Notes: generated by a model from the sequence alone, not told the origin. A DNA stretch of 64,000 nt from Silicimonas sp. (GCA_022824525.1 JAJDZT010000051.1:30494-94493); one strand, 5' to 3'. Shown: positions 26,999-35,768, counted from the first letter of the stretch. Program-made: numbers and translations.

Positions 26999-27988
26999 TC
27001 AGGCCCTTACGTCGACGACGACGCGACCTTTCACTTGTCCCTTGAGTATGTCCGCACCCAATTTCGGCAGGTCTCCCAGACCGGCTTCCTGGATCATTGC
27101 CTCGAGCTTCTCCATCGGGAGATCCTTTGCAATCCGTTCCCAGGCCCGAACCCGATTGTCGTAGGGCTGCATCACGCTATCGATCCCAAGCAGGTTCACC
27201 CCACGCAACAGGAACGGCACCACCGTTGCGGGCAAGCCCGCACCGCCGGCCAGACCTACTGCCGCGACAGACGCACCGTATTTCATCTGGCCGAGGGCAC
27301 GGGCCAACATGGCACCGCCTACGGCATCGACACATCCGGCCCAGGTCTCGCTCTCAAGCGGACGCTTGACGGTTTCGTTAATCTCATCGCGGGGCACGAT
27401 GCGGGACGCGCCTAGGTCCTTCAGATACGCTTCTGTCTCGGGGCGACCGGTGACGCCCGCGACCTCGTACCCGAGATTCGCGAGAATGGCGGTTGCGACC
27501 GAGCCAACCCCTCCGGCGGCACCGGTGACAAGCACCTCGCCCTGAGCTGGCTGAAGCCCGTGATCTTCCAGCGCCATGATCGCCAGCATCGCGGTAAACC
27601 CTGCGGTTCCGACCGCCATCGCCTGCCGCGTGGTCAGCCCGCTTGGCAGCGGCACCAGCCAGTCGGCTTTGACGCGCGCCTTTTCGGCATAGCCGCCCCA
27701 ATGCGCTTCACCGACGCGCCATCCCGTCAGGACAACCTTGTCACCGGCAGAATAGCGCGGATCGTCGGAGCTTTCGACGGTACCGGCAAAATCGATGCCC
27801 GGGACATGCGGATAGTTGCGCACGAGGCCTCCGCCCGGCCCGATGCAAAGCCCGTCCTTGTAGTTGACGGTCGAGTACTCGACGGCAACGGTGACATCGC
27901 CTTCGGGCAGCCGCGCCTCATCAATCGTTTCGACCGAGGCAGAGGTCTGCCCTTGCTCTTCCTTCTCGACAATCAACGCCCGGATCAT
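26999..27988 (-). CDS. acuI: Acryloyl-CoA reductase (AcuI/YhdH-type MDR oxidoreductase)
   Basis: 329-residue zinc-independent medium-chain reductase. The AcuI/YhdH pattern is clear: YSTVNYKDGLCI near residue 45, HVPGIDFAGTV, and a Rossmann motif TGAAGGVGSVA (about 155-165). AcuI reduces toxic acryloyl-CoA in DMSP breakdown and 3-hydroxypropionate metabolism. The ATG at 27988 (MIRALIVEKEE) fits the family; an upstream frame to 28030 is less likely. No dmd genes are nearby, so the physiological link is by family only. Confidence 0.85.
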   Translation of the reverse strand: MIRALIVEKEEQGQTSASVETIDEARLPEGDVTVAVEYSTVNYKDGLCIGPGGGLVRNYPHVPGIDFAGTVESSDDPRYSAGDKVVLTGWRVGEAHWGGYAEKARVKADWLVPLPSGLTTRQAMAVGTAGFTAMLAIMALEDHGLQPAQGEVLVTGAAGGVGSVATAILANLGYEVAGVTGRPETEAYLKDLGASRIVPRDEINETVKRPLESETWAGCVDAVGGAMLARALGQMKYGASVAAVGLAGGAGLPATVVPFLLRGVNLLGIDSVMQPYDNRVRAWERIAKDLPMEKLEAMIQEAGLGDLPKLGADILKGQVKGRVVVDVRA

Positions 27989-28181
27989 GACAGCCCTCTC
28001 AAATTTGATTGCACCAGAGTTAGTCGTCACGGACGCCGATGAAAAGCAGCTTCTTCAGACATCTCGGCCAGCAATTGCCAACCTCGCCACACCGCACTTG
28101 AAGGCAAAGCCGCCGCCCACCGAGGAGGAGGCCACAAGGCCGACGACGAGACAAAGAAACGCGCCGAAAGGCGCACAATTC

Positions 28182-28210
28182 TTGATCAGAACCGCCCCTT
28201 CGCTTATATC
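28182..28210 (+). promoter_or_regulatory. Promoter of ssrA
   Basis: -35 TTGATC (28182-28187), 17-base spacer, -10 TATATC (28205-28210). Start of transcription would be near 28217, just before the acceptor piece of the tmRNA. Confidence 0.6.
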
Positions 28211-28216
28211 TTGTCC

Positions 28217-28532
28217 GTTCCCTCGGGAACTATGGACATAAACGCGCTCGTAATAAGCGGATCGGACCCGGGGGCGGTACCCGGCGTCTCCACCAAAAAC
28301 CTTCGTTTGGGGTTCATGGGGACGAAACAGGATCGACGGACGTCTAAAGGGGATTGCTTTGTCTCGGCTGGAAGCCACCGTTATCGGCGCACATAAGCTA
28401 GTTGCAAACGACAACAAAGCTCCGGTTGCACTCGCTGCGTAAGCAGTGCGTAACGCCGAAATCTAAGCCCTTGCGCCTAGCCGCGTAAGGCGGGGTCCGC
28501 AGGCACCTGGCAACAGAAGCCTGCACCTTCCA
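28217..28532 (+). ncRNA. ssrA: Transfer-messenger RNA, permuted two-piece form
   Basis: Permuted alphaproteobacterial tmRNA. The acceptor piece comes first and ends in CGTCTCCACCA (encoded CCA at 28293-28295). A 22-base intervening segment (28296-28317) is followed by the coding piece starting GGGGACG (28318-28324), which pairs with CGTCTCC to make a 7-pair acceptor stem (one G-T). The tag frame is GCA at 28404 to TAA at 28442, giving ANDNKAPVALAA. Ends are approximate; the 3' end is placed after the last helix around GCAGGC...GCCTGC. It rescues stalled ribosomes; sspB, the adaptor for tagged proteins, is 3.3 kb downstream. Confidence 0.93.
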
Positions 28533-28604
28533 GACTAAACGCCAAAGTCTTGCCACAAAGCCCCTCTAGCCGATTTGGGCAAAAATTCGATCTTGCGGCC
28601 AAAA

Positions 28605-29567
28605 ATGATTTTCTCAAGATTTACAACATCCCTGACGGTGACACTCGTCAGTCTTCTCTTTCTTGGCGCATTCTACCAAAATGCCCGACTGGCAGGCATT
28701 CACCTGAGTGAAGGCCGTATTACACAAATGCTCATCGCGTCATTCGTTTCGATCCTGATGCTGATTTGGGCAAGTCAATTTGCCTTTCCTGCAAAGCTGA
28801 GCCGCAAGATTGAGCGCACGTTTTCGTGGGGTTCTCGTAGGTGGTTCCTGACATGGACATTCGTGAAACTCGCTTTCGCCGTCTTCACCATCGTCGCGCC
28901 TTACCAGACACTGTCGCAGGAACATATGGCGGGGCTTGCCTTGCTTGCAGTCTTGTTCTTCATGACCTTCGCCTTGCCGGGACTGGCCTATGCCAAAGCG
29001 CGGGCAGCCCTTTCCGCAGAAGCCAAGAGCAAAGCACGTAGCGCTAGATGGAAAGAGTTCGGCGGCTTCCTCATGTTTGCGCCCGTGATCCCATTCATAG
29101 CTGGCGGAAGCTTCGGATGGATACTCCCGACGCCGGATTATGCTCGTTGGGTGGACGCCAATTTGATATGGCTCATACCGCTCATCGTGGTGAGTTACAC
29201 GGCATATTCGATCCATGTCTTAAACGACTCGTCGTTGTTGAACATCATTGCGGTCGCAATGATTGGGTTGATCTTCGCGGCCTACGCCAGCTCGGCAGTC
29301 CGACGTGGATTTCCGTGGATCGTCAACCACCTTGAAAGCACAACCACACAGGTTCTTTTTGTCACCGTTACGCGCATCGGATCGGACTCGAACTACCGGG
29401 CATGCGATCACACCGTCACGGTCGCCTGGAACGATAGCCAAAGCCGGATTTGCGATGTCCCTCCAGAAATTTGGGCCCTGTTGAAACCTGGAAGCCAACT
29501 GCAATTGACTGGCCAAATGGGTCAGTTTGGCTTTCGATACGAAAAAATTGAGCTAGCTGACCATTAG
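28605..29567 (+). CDS. Hypothetical multi-pass membrane protein
   Basis: 320-residue protein with about six membrane segments (around residues 8-27, 40-58, 85-105, 112-130, 155-205 and 215-235) and a C-terminal soluble tail of about 75 residues that contains two Cys and ends in a beta-rich stretch. ATG at 28605 is chosen over a TTG at 28575. Lower GC than its neighbours, and no recognised family. It stands alone between ssrA and the chromate genes. Confidence 0.65.
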   Translation: MIFSRFTTSLTVTLVSLLFLGAFYQNARLAGIHLSEGRITQMLIASFVSILMLIWASQFAFPAKLSRKIERTFSWGSRRWFLTWTFVKLAFAVFTIVAPYQTLSQEHMAGLALLAVLFFMTFALPGLAYAKARAALSAEAKSKARSARWKEFGGFLMFAPVIPFIAGGSFGWILPTPDYARWVDANLIWLIPLIVVSYTAYSIHVLNDSSLLNIIAVAMIGLIFAAYASSAVRRGFPWIVNHLESTTTQVLFVTVTRIGSDSNYRACDHTVTVAWNDSQSRICDVPPEIWALLKPGSQLQLTGQMGQFGFRYEKIELADH

Positions 29568-29593
29568 CAGCAAATCACTTGTGTCACATAATC

Positions 29594-29691
29594 TCGCTGG
29601 CTAGGAAGGCGCATGGGGCCAGCGACCGCCCCGTGAGGCTCAGGCCCAAGGTTCGCATCCTTTTGATCTCTTTATGGGAGGATGCACCATC
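29594..29691 (+). promoter_or_regulatory. Structured leader upstream of chrB, candidate chrB-motif RNA
   Basis: The bases before chrB contain a set of short stems: CGCTGG/CCAGCG, GGGGC/GCCCC (mutually exclusive with the first) and GGC/GCC. Just before the gene GCATCC (29655-29660) pairs with GGATGC (29680-29685), which covers part of the ribosome-binding site GGGAGG. I recall published 'chrB' RNA motifs upstream of chromate genes in alphaproteobacteria; assignment to that family needs a covariance search. Confidence 0.5.
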
Positions 29692-30492
29692 ATGCCTGCT
29701 TTGAACGCCATATCCGTCAGCCAGTTGAACCGCCTAATCGGCACGCCCGATTGTCCACACGTCATCGACATCTCGATTGCACCTGACTTCGAGGACGACC
29801 CTTATCTCATTCCGGGCTCCGTTCGGCACGCTCACACCGACGTTTCGGGCCTTCTGGACCGTATCGGTGAAACACCCGCAATCATAGTATGTCAGCGGGG
29901 CCTCAAGCTTAGCCAGGGTCTTGCGGCGATGCTTCGAAGCGACGGGCGACAGGCAGAATATCTGGAAGGCGGGATGCACGGGTGGCGCGACGCGGCGGAG
30001 ACCACGCGTATTCCGGCCTCAAAACTGCCTGCGGCTGCAGAGGGCGGCACGCTCTGGGTCACGCGGCACCGGCCAAAGATTGACCGGATTGCCTGCCCAT
30101 GGCTGATCCGCCGGTTCATCGACCCCGGAGCAAGGTTCCTCTTTGTCTCACCCGCAGAGGTTCTGAATGTGAGCGAACGGTTCGGCGCAACTCCGTTCGA
30201 CATTGAAGATGTCACCTTCACCCATCACGGTGACAGGTGCACGTTCGACACCATGCTTGACGTCTTCGATCTGCGCACGGAGCCACTGGACCGGCTGGCC
30301 CGCATTGTCCGCGCTGCAGACACCAACCGGCACGAGTTGGCACCTGAGGCTGCGGGCCTTTTGGCCGTTTCCGTTGGTCTGTCTCGTCAATATCCAAACG
30401 ATTCCGAACAGTTAGAGGCAGGCGTTTCACTTTACGACGCGCTTTATCGCTGGGCGCGCGATGGCCATGACGAGGGGCATAGCTGGCCATGA
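29692..30492 (+). CDS. chrB: Rhodanese-ChrB fusion, chromate resistance regulator
   Basis: 266-residue protein. N-terminal rhodanese-like domain (about 1-110; VIDISIAPDF, Cys in VCQRGLKLSQ, EYLEGGMHGW), then the ChrB C-terminal domain (about 118-266; WVTRHRPKIDRIACPWLIRRF, DTMLDVFDL). ChrB domains sense chromate and regulate chr genes. The ATG at 29692 follows GGGAGG and replaces a longer upstream frame. It overlaps chrA by 4 bases. Confidence 0.88.
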   Translation: MPALNAISVSQLNRLIGTPDCPHVIDISIAPDFEDDPYLIPGSVRHAHTDVSGLLDRIGETPAIIVCQRGLKLSQGLAAMLRSDGRQAEYLEGGMHGWRDAAETTRIPASKLPAAAEGGTLWVTRHRPKIDRIACPWLIRRFIDPGARFLFVSPAEVLNVSERFGATPFDIEDVTFTHHGDRCTFDTMLDVFDLRTEPLDRLARIVRAADTNRHELAPEAAGLLAVSVGLSRQYPNDSEQLEAGVSLYDALYRWARDGHDEGHSWP

Positions 30493-31739
30493 ACGATCTT
30501 TTCTCCACTTTCGGGCGGATCGGTCTTCTTTCCTTTGGCGGTCCCGCTGCCCAGATCGCGCTGATGCATCGCGTGCTGGTCGATGAAAAGGCCTGGCTGA
30601 ACGAGAAGGAATTCCTGAATGCCCTCTCCTTTTCGATGCTTCTGCCCGGACCGGAGGCGATGCAGCTGGCCACCTATGCCGGTTGGCGCCAGGGCGGAAC
30701 GCTGGGCGGTCTGGTCGCGGGCGGGTTGTTTGTGCTGCCCGGCGCCTTGGTCATCGCCCTGCTCTCGACGATATACGCGTTCTACGGCGACGTTCCTCTT
30801 ATCGACGCACTCTTTCTCGGAGTTCAGGCGACGGTTGTCGCCATTGTCATAGAAGCGCTTCTCAAGGTGACCAAGAAAGCAATCCGACGCCCGGCGGATT
30901 GGGGGATTGCAGCGCTTGCCTTCGTGGCAATCTTTGCCTTCGCACTTCCGTTTCCGCTGATCATTGCGATGGCTGCGATCTGGGGCGCGCTCATGCAACG
31001 GGACCCCGTACACGAGCAACCCCCCAACACCACCATTGTGCCCCTCGCCGGGACTTTCCGAACGATTGCCGTCTGGATGGGTATCTGGGGCGCGCCCATC
31101 GCTTTTCTGGTGCTGATCGACGCGACGCTTCTGACGGAGATTGCACTCTTTTTCTCGAAGCTGGCGGTCGTGACCTTCGGTGGGGCCTATGCCGTGCTGG
31201 CCTACATGACCCAATCCATCGTGCAGGATTTCGGCTGGATCACCACGGACGAAATGATGGACGGGCTTGGCCTTGCGGAAACGACCCCCGGACCGTTGAT
31301 CCTGGTCACGGAGTTCGTCGGGTTCCTCGCCGGTTACCGCGAAGGCGGATTGCTTCTGGGGCTTCTGGCTGCACTCGTGACACTTTGGGTGACCTTCGTG
31401 CCCTGCTTCCTTTGGATTTTCGCTGGCGCTCCCTACGTCGCGAGGCTGCTGCACATGCCGCGCCTGTCCGGTGCCCTGCAATCGATCACGGCAGCCGTGG
31501 TCGGCGTGATTCTCAACCTGTCGATCTGGTTCAGCGCGCATGTCTTCTTCGCTCGCATCGACACGGTGGAGATCGGCCCGATGCATATTCTGAAACCGGA
31601 GCTTTCGTCCGTCGACTGGCTGGCTGCAACCATTGCCCTCGTTGCAGCGGTTCTTCTGTTGGGATTGCGGATTGGCCTTGGACGCACACTTCTGGCCGGT
31701 GCGACAATGGGCATGATTTCGCTTCTTCCTTTAACCTGA
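30489..31739 (+). CDS. chrA: Chromate transporter ChrA
   Basis: 416-residue CHR-family efflux protein of the long type with two homologous halves, each with about six membrane segments. The repeated signature is seen as FGGPAAQIALMH (about 16-27) and FGGAYAVLAYM (about 232-242), with LGLAETTPGPL in the second half. It exports chromate. Coupled to chrB through a 4-base overlap. Confidence 0.94.
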   Translation: MNDLFSTFGRIGLLSFGGPAAQIALMHRVLVDEKAWLNEKEFLNALSFSMLLPGPEAMQLATYAGWRQGGTLGGLVAGGLFVLPGALVIALLSTIYAFYGDVPLIDALFLGVQATVVAIVIEALLKVTKKAIRRPADWGIAALAFVAIFAFALPFPLIIAMAAIWGALMQRDPVHEQPPNTTIVPLAGTFRTIAVWMGIWGAPIAFLVLIDATLLTEIALFFSKLAVVTFGGAYAVLAYMTQSIVQDFGWITTDEMMDGLGLAETTPGPLILVTEFVGFLAGYREGGLLLGLLAALVTLWVTFVPCFLWIFAGAPYVARLLHMPRLSGALQSITAAVVGVILNLSIWFSAHVFFARIDTVEIGPMHILKPELSSVDWLAATIALVAAVLLLGLRIGLGRTLLAGATMGMISLLPLT

Positions 31740-31809
31740 TCTCAACCAAGCCGCCTTTCCTTCCCGGGTGAATCCCCTATGCTGAGGTCAGATGGATGAG
31801 TGGAGACCG

Positions 31810-32271
31810 ATGAGCGGAACAATCGACTACGGCAACCTGATGCACCGCGCGATGCGCGGGCTTATTCAGAATGTGCTGAGCGATGTCGCGGTAGAGGGCC
31901 TGCCGGGCCAGCATCACTTCTTCATCACCTTCGACACCATGCATCCGGACGTCGAAATCGCGGACTGGTTGTCCGACCGGTACCCCGAAGAAATGACCAT
32001 CGTGATGCAGCACTGGTTCGAGAACCTCGATGTGACGGATGAAGGGTTTTCGGTGACGCTGAATTTCGGCGACGCCCCAGAGCCGCTTTACGTGCCTTAC
32101 GAGGCCATCCGCACATTCGTCGATCCCTCCGTGGAGTTCGGGCTTCGCTTCGAAACCCAGGATGACGAAGACGACGATCCAACGCCAACGCCCGTCGAGG
32201 ATGACGACGAGGAACAGGTCGATGCGCCCAAGGACGCGGAAGTCGTAAGCTTGGACAAGTTCCGAAAGTGA
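31810..32271 (+). CDS. sspB: SspB-alpha, ClpXP adaptor for ssrA-tagged proteins
   Basis: 153-residue alphaproteobacterial SspB. Core domain about 1-112 (IDYGNLMHRAMRGLI, HFFITFDT, MTIVMQHWFENL), then a long acidic linker (DDEDDD, EDDDEEQ) and a short C-terminal ClpX-binding motif (VVSLDKFRK). It delivers ssrA-tagged proteins to ClpXP. ATG at 31810 has GGAG upstream; a start at 31792 is less likely. ssrA lies in the same window. Confidence 0.93.
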   Translation: MSGTIDYGNLMHRAMRGLIQNVLSDVAVEGLPGQHHFFITFDTMHPDVEIADWLSDRYPEEMTIVMQHWFENLDVTDEGFSVTLNFGDAPEPLYVPYEAIRTFVDPSVEFGLRFETQDDEDDDPTPTPVEDDDEEQVDAPKDAEVVSLDKFRK

Positions 32272-32388
32272 ATTCCTGAAAGTCGTGTGAGCGCTTCGTG
32301 ATTCCGATGTGAAAGCAGGGGATCCAATGAAGACGTGCGCCAGTCGGTCGTCTAGCCAGAGAAGGCAAGACGAACGGACGAGTGTATT

Positions 32389-32763
32389 TTGTTGGACGGC
32401 CAGACAATTGATTTCACCCAAAGCCAGATCATCGGCCTAGTGGGCGCAGCGATGTATTCAACCAGTTACTTTCTTCTGGCCTTTGACAAATTGCGGGGCG
32501 ACGCTCCGAAGTACTTTGTCATGCAGTTCGTTGCAGCATCCTGCATGCTGGTCAGCCTGTTCGAAGATTTCAACGTAGGCTCCCTTTGCATCCAGGTGTT
32601 CTTCGCAACGGTTTCGATCATCGGTGTCACCCGACATTTGAAACCGAAAGCGGTCAAAGAAAGCGAGCCAACGCGAAAAACCTCCTTTGCGGGGCTTGCT
32701 ATCGCGAGCCCGGTGCCCGGTTTTCTTAAAGCGCCACACCCTTGCGCCCGGCCAGATCGGTAA
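32389..32763 (+). CDS. Small membrane protein, CBU_0592-like
   Basis: 124-residue protein with about three membrane segments (around 13-32, 42-60, 65-82) and a basic C-terminal tail. The first segment, IIGLVGAAMYSTSYFLL, resembles the CBU_0592 family. The start is a TTG (two in a row); no ATG lies before the first membrane segment, so the start is uncertain. The 3' end overlaps the DUF815 gene on the other strand by 38 bases. Confidence 0.55.
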   Translation: MLDGQTIDFTQSQIIGLVGAAMYSTSYFLLAFDKLRGDAPKYFVMQFVAASCMLVSLFEDFNVGSLCIQVFFATVSIIGVTRHLKPKAVKESEPTRKTSFAGLAIASPVPGFLKAPHPCARPDR

Positions 32764-33565
32764 AGTACTGCCACGCCACGCGGCCCGATCGTGCACCGCG
32801 CGTGGCCTGCCATTCGATGGCCTCGGCGCGCAGCGTGTCGTCATCGATGGTCACGCCATGCGCATCGCAATAGCCCCGGATCATCGCAAGGTATTCGTCC
32901 TGCGTGCAGGGGTGGAACCCAAGCCAGAGACCGAAACGGTCGGACAGTGAAACCTTTTCCTCGACTGCCTCGGACGGGTTGATCGCCGAGGACCGTTCGT
33001 TCTCGATCATGTCGCGGGGCATAAGATGGCGACGGTTCGACGTGGCGTAGAAGATCACGTTGTCCGGCCGCCCTTCGATCCCGCCATCGAGCACGGCTTT
33101 CAGCGACTTGTAGTGCTGGTCGTCATGGCTGAACGAGAGGTCGTCGCAGAAGAGCAGGAAACGTGCGTCCGACCCGCGAAGCAAGTTCAGAAGCCGCCCG
33201 ACCGAGGGCAGGTCTTCGCGCTGGATTTCCACGATCTTGATGTTCAGACCCTCGGCCAGCACGGCAGCATGGGCAGCTTTGACAAGGCTCGATTTGCCCA
33301 TGCCGCGCGCCCCCCAGAGGAGTGCGTTGTTCGCCGGAAGGCCACGGGCGAACTGCCGGGTGTTTTCAACAAGAGTGTCGCGGGATCGGTCGATGCCGAC
33401 AAGCAGGTCAATCTCGACCCGGTTGACCTTGCCTACGGGTTCCAGACGGTCTGGGCTGACATGCCAGACAAAGGCGTCTGCGGCGTCATAGTCCGGGGCG
33501 GCAAGGGGAGCAGGTGCCATCCGCTCGAGCGCGGCGGCGATGCGTTCCATCGGGTCGTCTATCAC
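32726..33565 (-). CDS. DUF815 AAA-type ATPase
   Basis: 279-residue ATPase of the DUF815 family. Walker A is GARGMGKSSL (about residues 84-93), Walker B LLFCDDLSF (about 136-144), and a sensor-like YATSNRRHL follows. Its ATG overlaps the tatC stop by 4 bases, so it is coupled to the tat operon. A role in translocation is not established; the link is positional. Confidence 0.9.
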   Translation of the reverse strand: MIDDPMERIAAALERMAPAPLAAPDYDAADAFVWHVSPDRLEPVGKVNRVEIDLLVGIDRSRDTLVENTRQFARGLPANNALLWGARGMGKSSLVKAAHAAVLAEGLNIKIVEIQREDLPSVGRLLNLLRGSDARFLLFCDDLSFSHDDQHYKSLKAVLDGGIEGRPDNVIFYATSNRRHLMPRDMIENERSSAINPSEAVEEKVSLSDRFGLWLGFHPCTQDEYLAMIRGYCDAHGVTIDDDTLRAEAIEWQATRGARSGRVAWQYFTDLAGRKGVAL

Positions 33566-34506
33566 GTCTTCGGGTCCGCTTCTGCCTCGGCCTCGCCCTC
33601 GTCATCATCGAACTCGGAATAGAGGTCTTCGTCTTCGCCAAGAATGCCTTCTTCGCGAAGTTGCTGGACCCGCTTCTTTTCGACCATGCGCACAAGCTGG
33701 ATCGAGATTTCATAGAGGCCGTAGACCGCCACGAAGAGGATCAACTGCGTGATGACGTCGGGCGGCGTGACAAGGGCGGCGAGAACAAGGATGCCGACCA
33801 TCGCGTATTTCCGCATCGAGGCGAGACCGCGTGCCGACACAAGGCCCGCCTTGCCCATCAGCGTCAACAGAACGGGCAACTGGAAGCACAACCCGAACGC
33901 CATGATGAACTTGAGCGTCAGGTCGAGCGACTCGTTCACCTTGCCGAGGAAGGTGATCTGAAGCCCCTCATTCACAATGGGGTCGGTCGGCGCGCCTTCG
34001 ACGTTTATGCCGACGGCGGTGCTCAGCATGCCCAGTGCGCCCGCAAACGAGAAGTCGGCAAATCCAAGCAGGAATTGCATCGCAAGCGGGACGACGATGA
34101 ACAGGGCAAAACTCGCCCCCAAAAGGAACATGATGGGCGACGCGATGATGAAGGGCAGGAAAGCCGCCTTTTCGGTGCGATAGAGCCCGGGAGCCACGAA
34201 CCGCCAAAGCTGGTGTGCGATCACTGGGAAGGCCAGCGCGAAGCCGAAGACCATGGAAATGCGGAACAGGGTGAACAGATATTCCTGTGGCGCGGTGAAT
34301 TGGAGAACCGGTGCCGGATCACCGAGATCGCGGAGCGTTTCCTCGATCGGTTTCAGCAGGAATTGCAGGATCGGCTCGGCCACGGTGAAGGCCAGGACAA
34401 TGCCGATGATAAAGGCGATCACCGACTTTATGAGCCGCATCCGCAGCTCTTTGAGGTGTTCGATCAGCGGTGCGGAGCTGTCTTCGATTTCGTCCGGCTG
34501 GCTCAT
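33562..34506 (-). CDS. tatC: Sec-independent protein translocase TatC
   Basis: 314-residue integral membrane subunit that recognises twin-arginine signal peptides. N-terminal PLIEHLKELRMRL (the conserved pre-helix Glu), about six membrane segments, and the periplasmic/cytoplasmic loop patterns of TatC (FLLKPIEETL, ENEG-type region). An extended acidic C-terminal tail (EDEDLYSEFDDDEGEAEAE) of about 45 residues. Overlaps tatB by 4 bases. Confidence 0.96.
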   Translation of the reverse strand: MSQPDEIEDSSAPLIEHLKELRMRLIKSVIAFIIGIVLAFTVAEPILQFLLKPIEETLRDLGDPAPVLQFTAPQEYLFTLFRISMVFGFALAFPVIAHQLWRFVAPGLYRTEKAAFLPFIIASPIMFLLGASFALFIVVPLAMQFLLGFADFSFAGALGMLSTAVGINVEGAPTDPIVNEGLQITFLGKVNESLDLTLKFIMAFGLCFQLPVLLTLMGKAGLVSARGLASMRKYAMVGILVLAALVTPPDVITQLILFVAVYGLYEISIQLVRMVEKKRVQQLREEGILGEDEDLYSEFDDDEGEAEAEADPKT

Positions 34507-34988
34507 GCCCCGTCCTTCACCTCCGGTGCGGTATCCGCCGCGGATGTCTTGGCCTCAGCCGCTGCCTTGGCCTCGGCGGCTGCTTTCTCCGCCGCGATCC
34601 GCTCGTTCGTTTTCTCGGCCGAGTATTCGCGGATTTTGCGGGCGGCTTCGGCGCGTTCCTCGCTGAGCTGTGCGGTTTCGGACCCGATGCCCTTGGCCTT
34701 TTCGGACGGCTTGGTCGGGTCCCATTTCTCAAACTTGTCAGCGGCTTCGCTGAGCTTGTTCAGGCCCATCTTCGAGGGGTTGGCGGCATCCTTGAAGGTC
34801 TTGGTGACGTCCTTGACACCCGCCTCGTCGGCGGCGTCTTCCATGGCACGCTGAAACTCGCGTGCCATACGACGGATCTTGCCGGTGAACCGCCCCATCT
34901 GGCGGAACACGTTTGGAAGATCCTCTCCCAGAAAGATCAGCGCCACGATGCCGATCAGAAGAAGTTCGCCGAAGCCGAAATCAAACAT
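34503..34988 (-). CDS. tatB: Twin-arginine translocase subunit TatB
   Basis: 161-residue TatB. Short N-terminal membrane helix (MFDFGFGELLLIGIVALIF), an amphipathic helix (LPNVFRQMGRFTGKIRRMAREF), then a long charged Ala/Glu/Lys-rich tail. It receives the signal peptide together with TatC. 23 bases separate it from tatA, and it overlaps tatC. Confidence 0.94.
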   Translation of the reverse strand: MFDFGFGELLLIGIVALIFLGEDLPNVFRQMGRFTGKIRRMAREFQRAMEDAADEAGVKDVTKTFKDAANPSKMGLNKLSEAADKFEKWDPTKPSEKAKGIGSETAQLSEERAEAARKIREYSAEKTNERIAAEKAAAEAKAAAEAKTSAADTAPEVKDGA

Positions 34989-35011
34989 GGGGTGAAATGG
35001 TCAGAGGCCGC

Positions 35012-35233
35012 TCAGGCCTTGTCCTTTTCCGTTTCTTCTTCCGGCGTCACGTCACGGGCAACCTCGGCAGCCTCGTTTTCGATTTCCTTCTTGCCGTCAT
35101 CGACGCCTTTCTTGAAGGCGGTGATGCCTTTGCCAACCTCGCCCATAAGCGACGAGATCTTGCCGCGTCCGAAGAGGACGAGCACGACAATGGCGATCAA
35201 GAGCAGGCCGGGAAGTCCGATATTGTTCAGCAT
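35012..35233 (-). CDS. tatA: Twin-arginine translocase subunit TatA
   Basis: 73-residue TatA. Start at 35233 ([15 protein letters not shown]); the longer frame upstream is not needed. One membrane helix, then [17 protein letters not shown], the hinge and amphipathic helix with the conserved Phe-Gly, and an acidic tail. It oligomerises into the translocation pore. First gene of tatABC-DUF815. Confidence 0.94.
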   Translation of the reverse strand: MLNNIGLPGLLLIAIVVLVLFGRGKISSLMGEVGKGITAFKKGVDDGKKEIENEAAEVARDVTPEEETEKDKA

Positions 35234-35349
35234 GGGTCCTGGGTCTCCGTTTCGAATATCGGAGCTTATGTAAGGGCGGAGCGCGAGGTGTGAAAGCGGC
35301 AAAACGCACGGACGCGCCAGAAGCCGCAAAAACAGGGGTGCACGAAGAC

Positions 35350-35371
35350 AACTGACAGGTTAGTGTCAGTT
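35350..35371. promoter_or_regulatory. Perfect inverted repeat, candidate operator of the WYL regulator
   Basis: AACTGACA - GGTTAG - TGTCAGTT: two perfect 8-base arms with a 6-base spacer. It lies 70 bases before the small gene that is coupled to the WYL-domain regulator, and about 117 bases from the divergent tatA start. Most likely the autoregulatory site. Confidence 0.6.
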
Positions 35372-35440
35372 GGGGTGTCGTATGGCTTGGGCCTCGAAAT
35401 GGCCGAATCATTGGCCGAAACGCAAAAGGACCCAAAAACC

Positions 35441-35764
35441 ATGATGGATATGAGAAACGGCGAGACCCGCGTGATGGAAATCGTGTCTTTCCGCCTGAAC
35501 GACGGCGTGGATGCTGAAGAGTTTCGCAAGGCCGCCGAAGCGATCGATACGCTGCTTCAGGGGCGCGGCACCGCAACGGCCCGCACCCTGGTCGTGGATG
35601 ATGATGGGCTTTGGACCGACATCGTCGAGTGGAGCACGATGGAAGAAGCCAAATCGGCTGCCGAGGAATTGGTGAAAGACCCGCTCTTTGGACCGTTTGG
35701 CGCCATGATCGACGGCGCCAGCGTGCAGATGCGGCACGCCCCCGTCCAACATCAGATGGCATAG
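35441..35764 (+). CDS. Small protein co-encoded with the WYL regulator
   Basis: 107-residue soluble protein with a ferredoxin-like/ABM-type pattern (RVMEIVSFRLNDGV, then IVEWSTMEEAKSAAEEL). The start at 35441 (MMDMRNGETR) is preferred to the ATG at 35399 because AAGGA lies upstream and the family-like sequence begins here. Four bases separate it from the regulator gene, so the regulator probably controls or senses with it. Substrate unknown. Confidence 0.72.
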   Translation: MMDMRNGETRVMEIVSFRLNDGVDAEEFRKAAEAIDTLLQGRGTATARTLVVDDDGLWTDIVEWSTMEEAKSAAEELVKDPLFGPFGAMIDGASVQMRHAPVQHQMA

Positions 35765-35768
35765 CCGG

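Noticed and set aside
28055..28417. 120-residue minus-strand frame near 28.2 kb
   Set aside because: It lies across the tmRNA gene and its promoter, has no family features, and the tmRNA signals (CCA end, acceptor stem, tag frame) fully explain the region.
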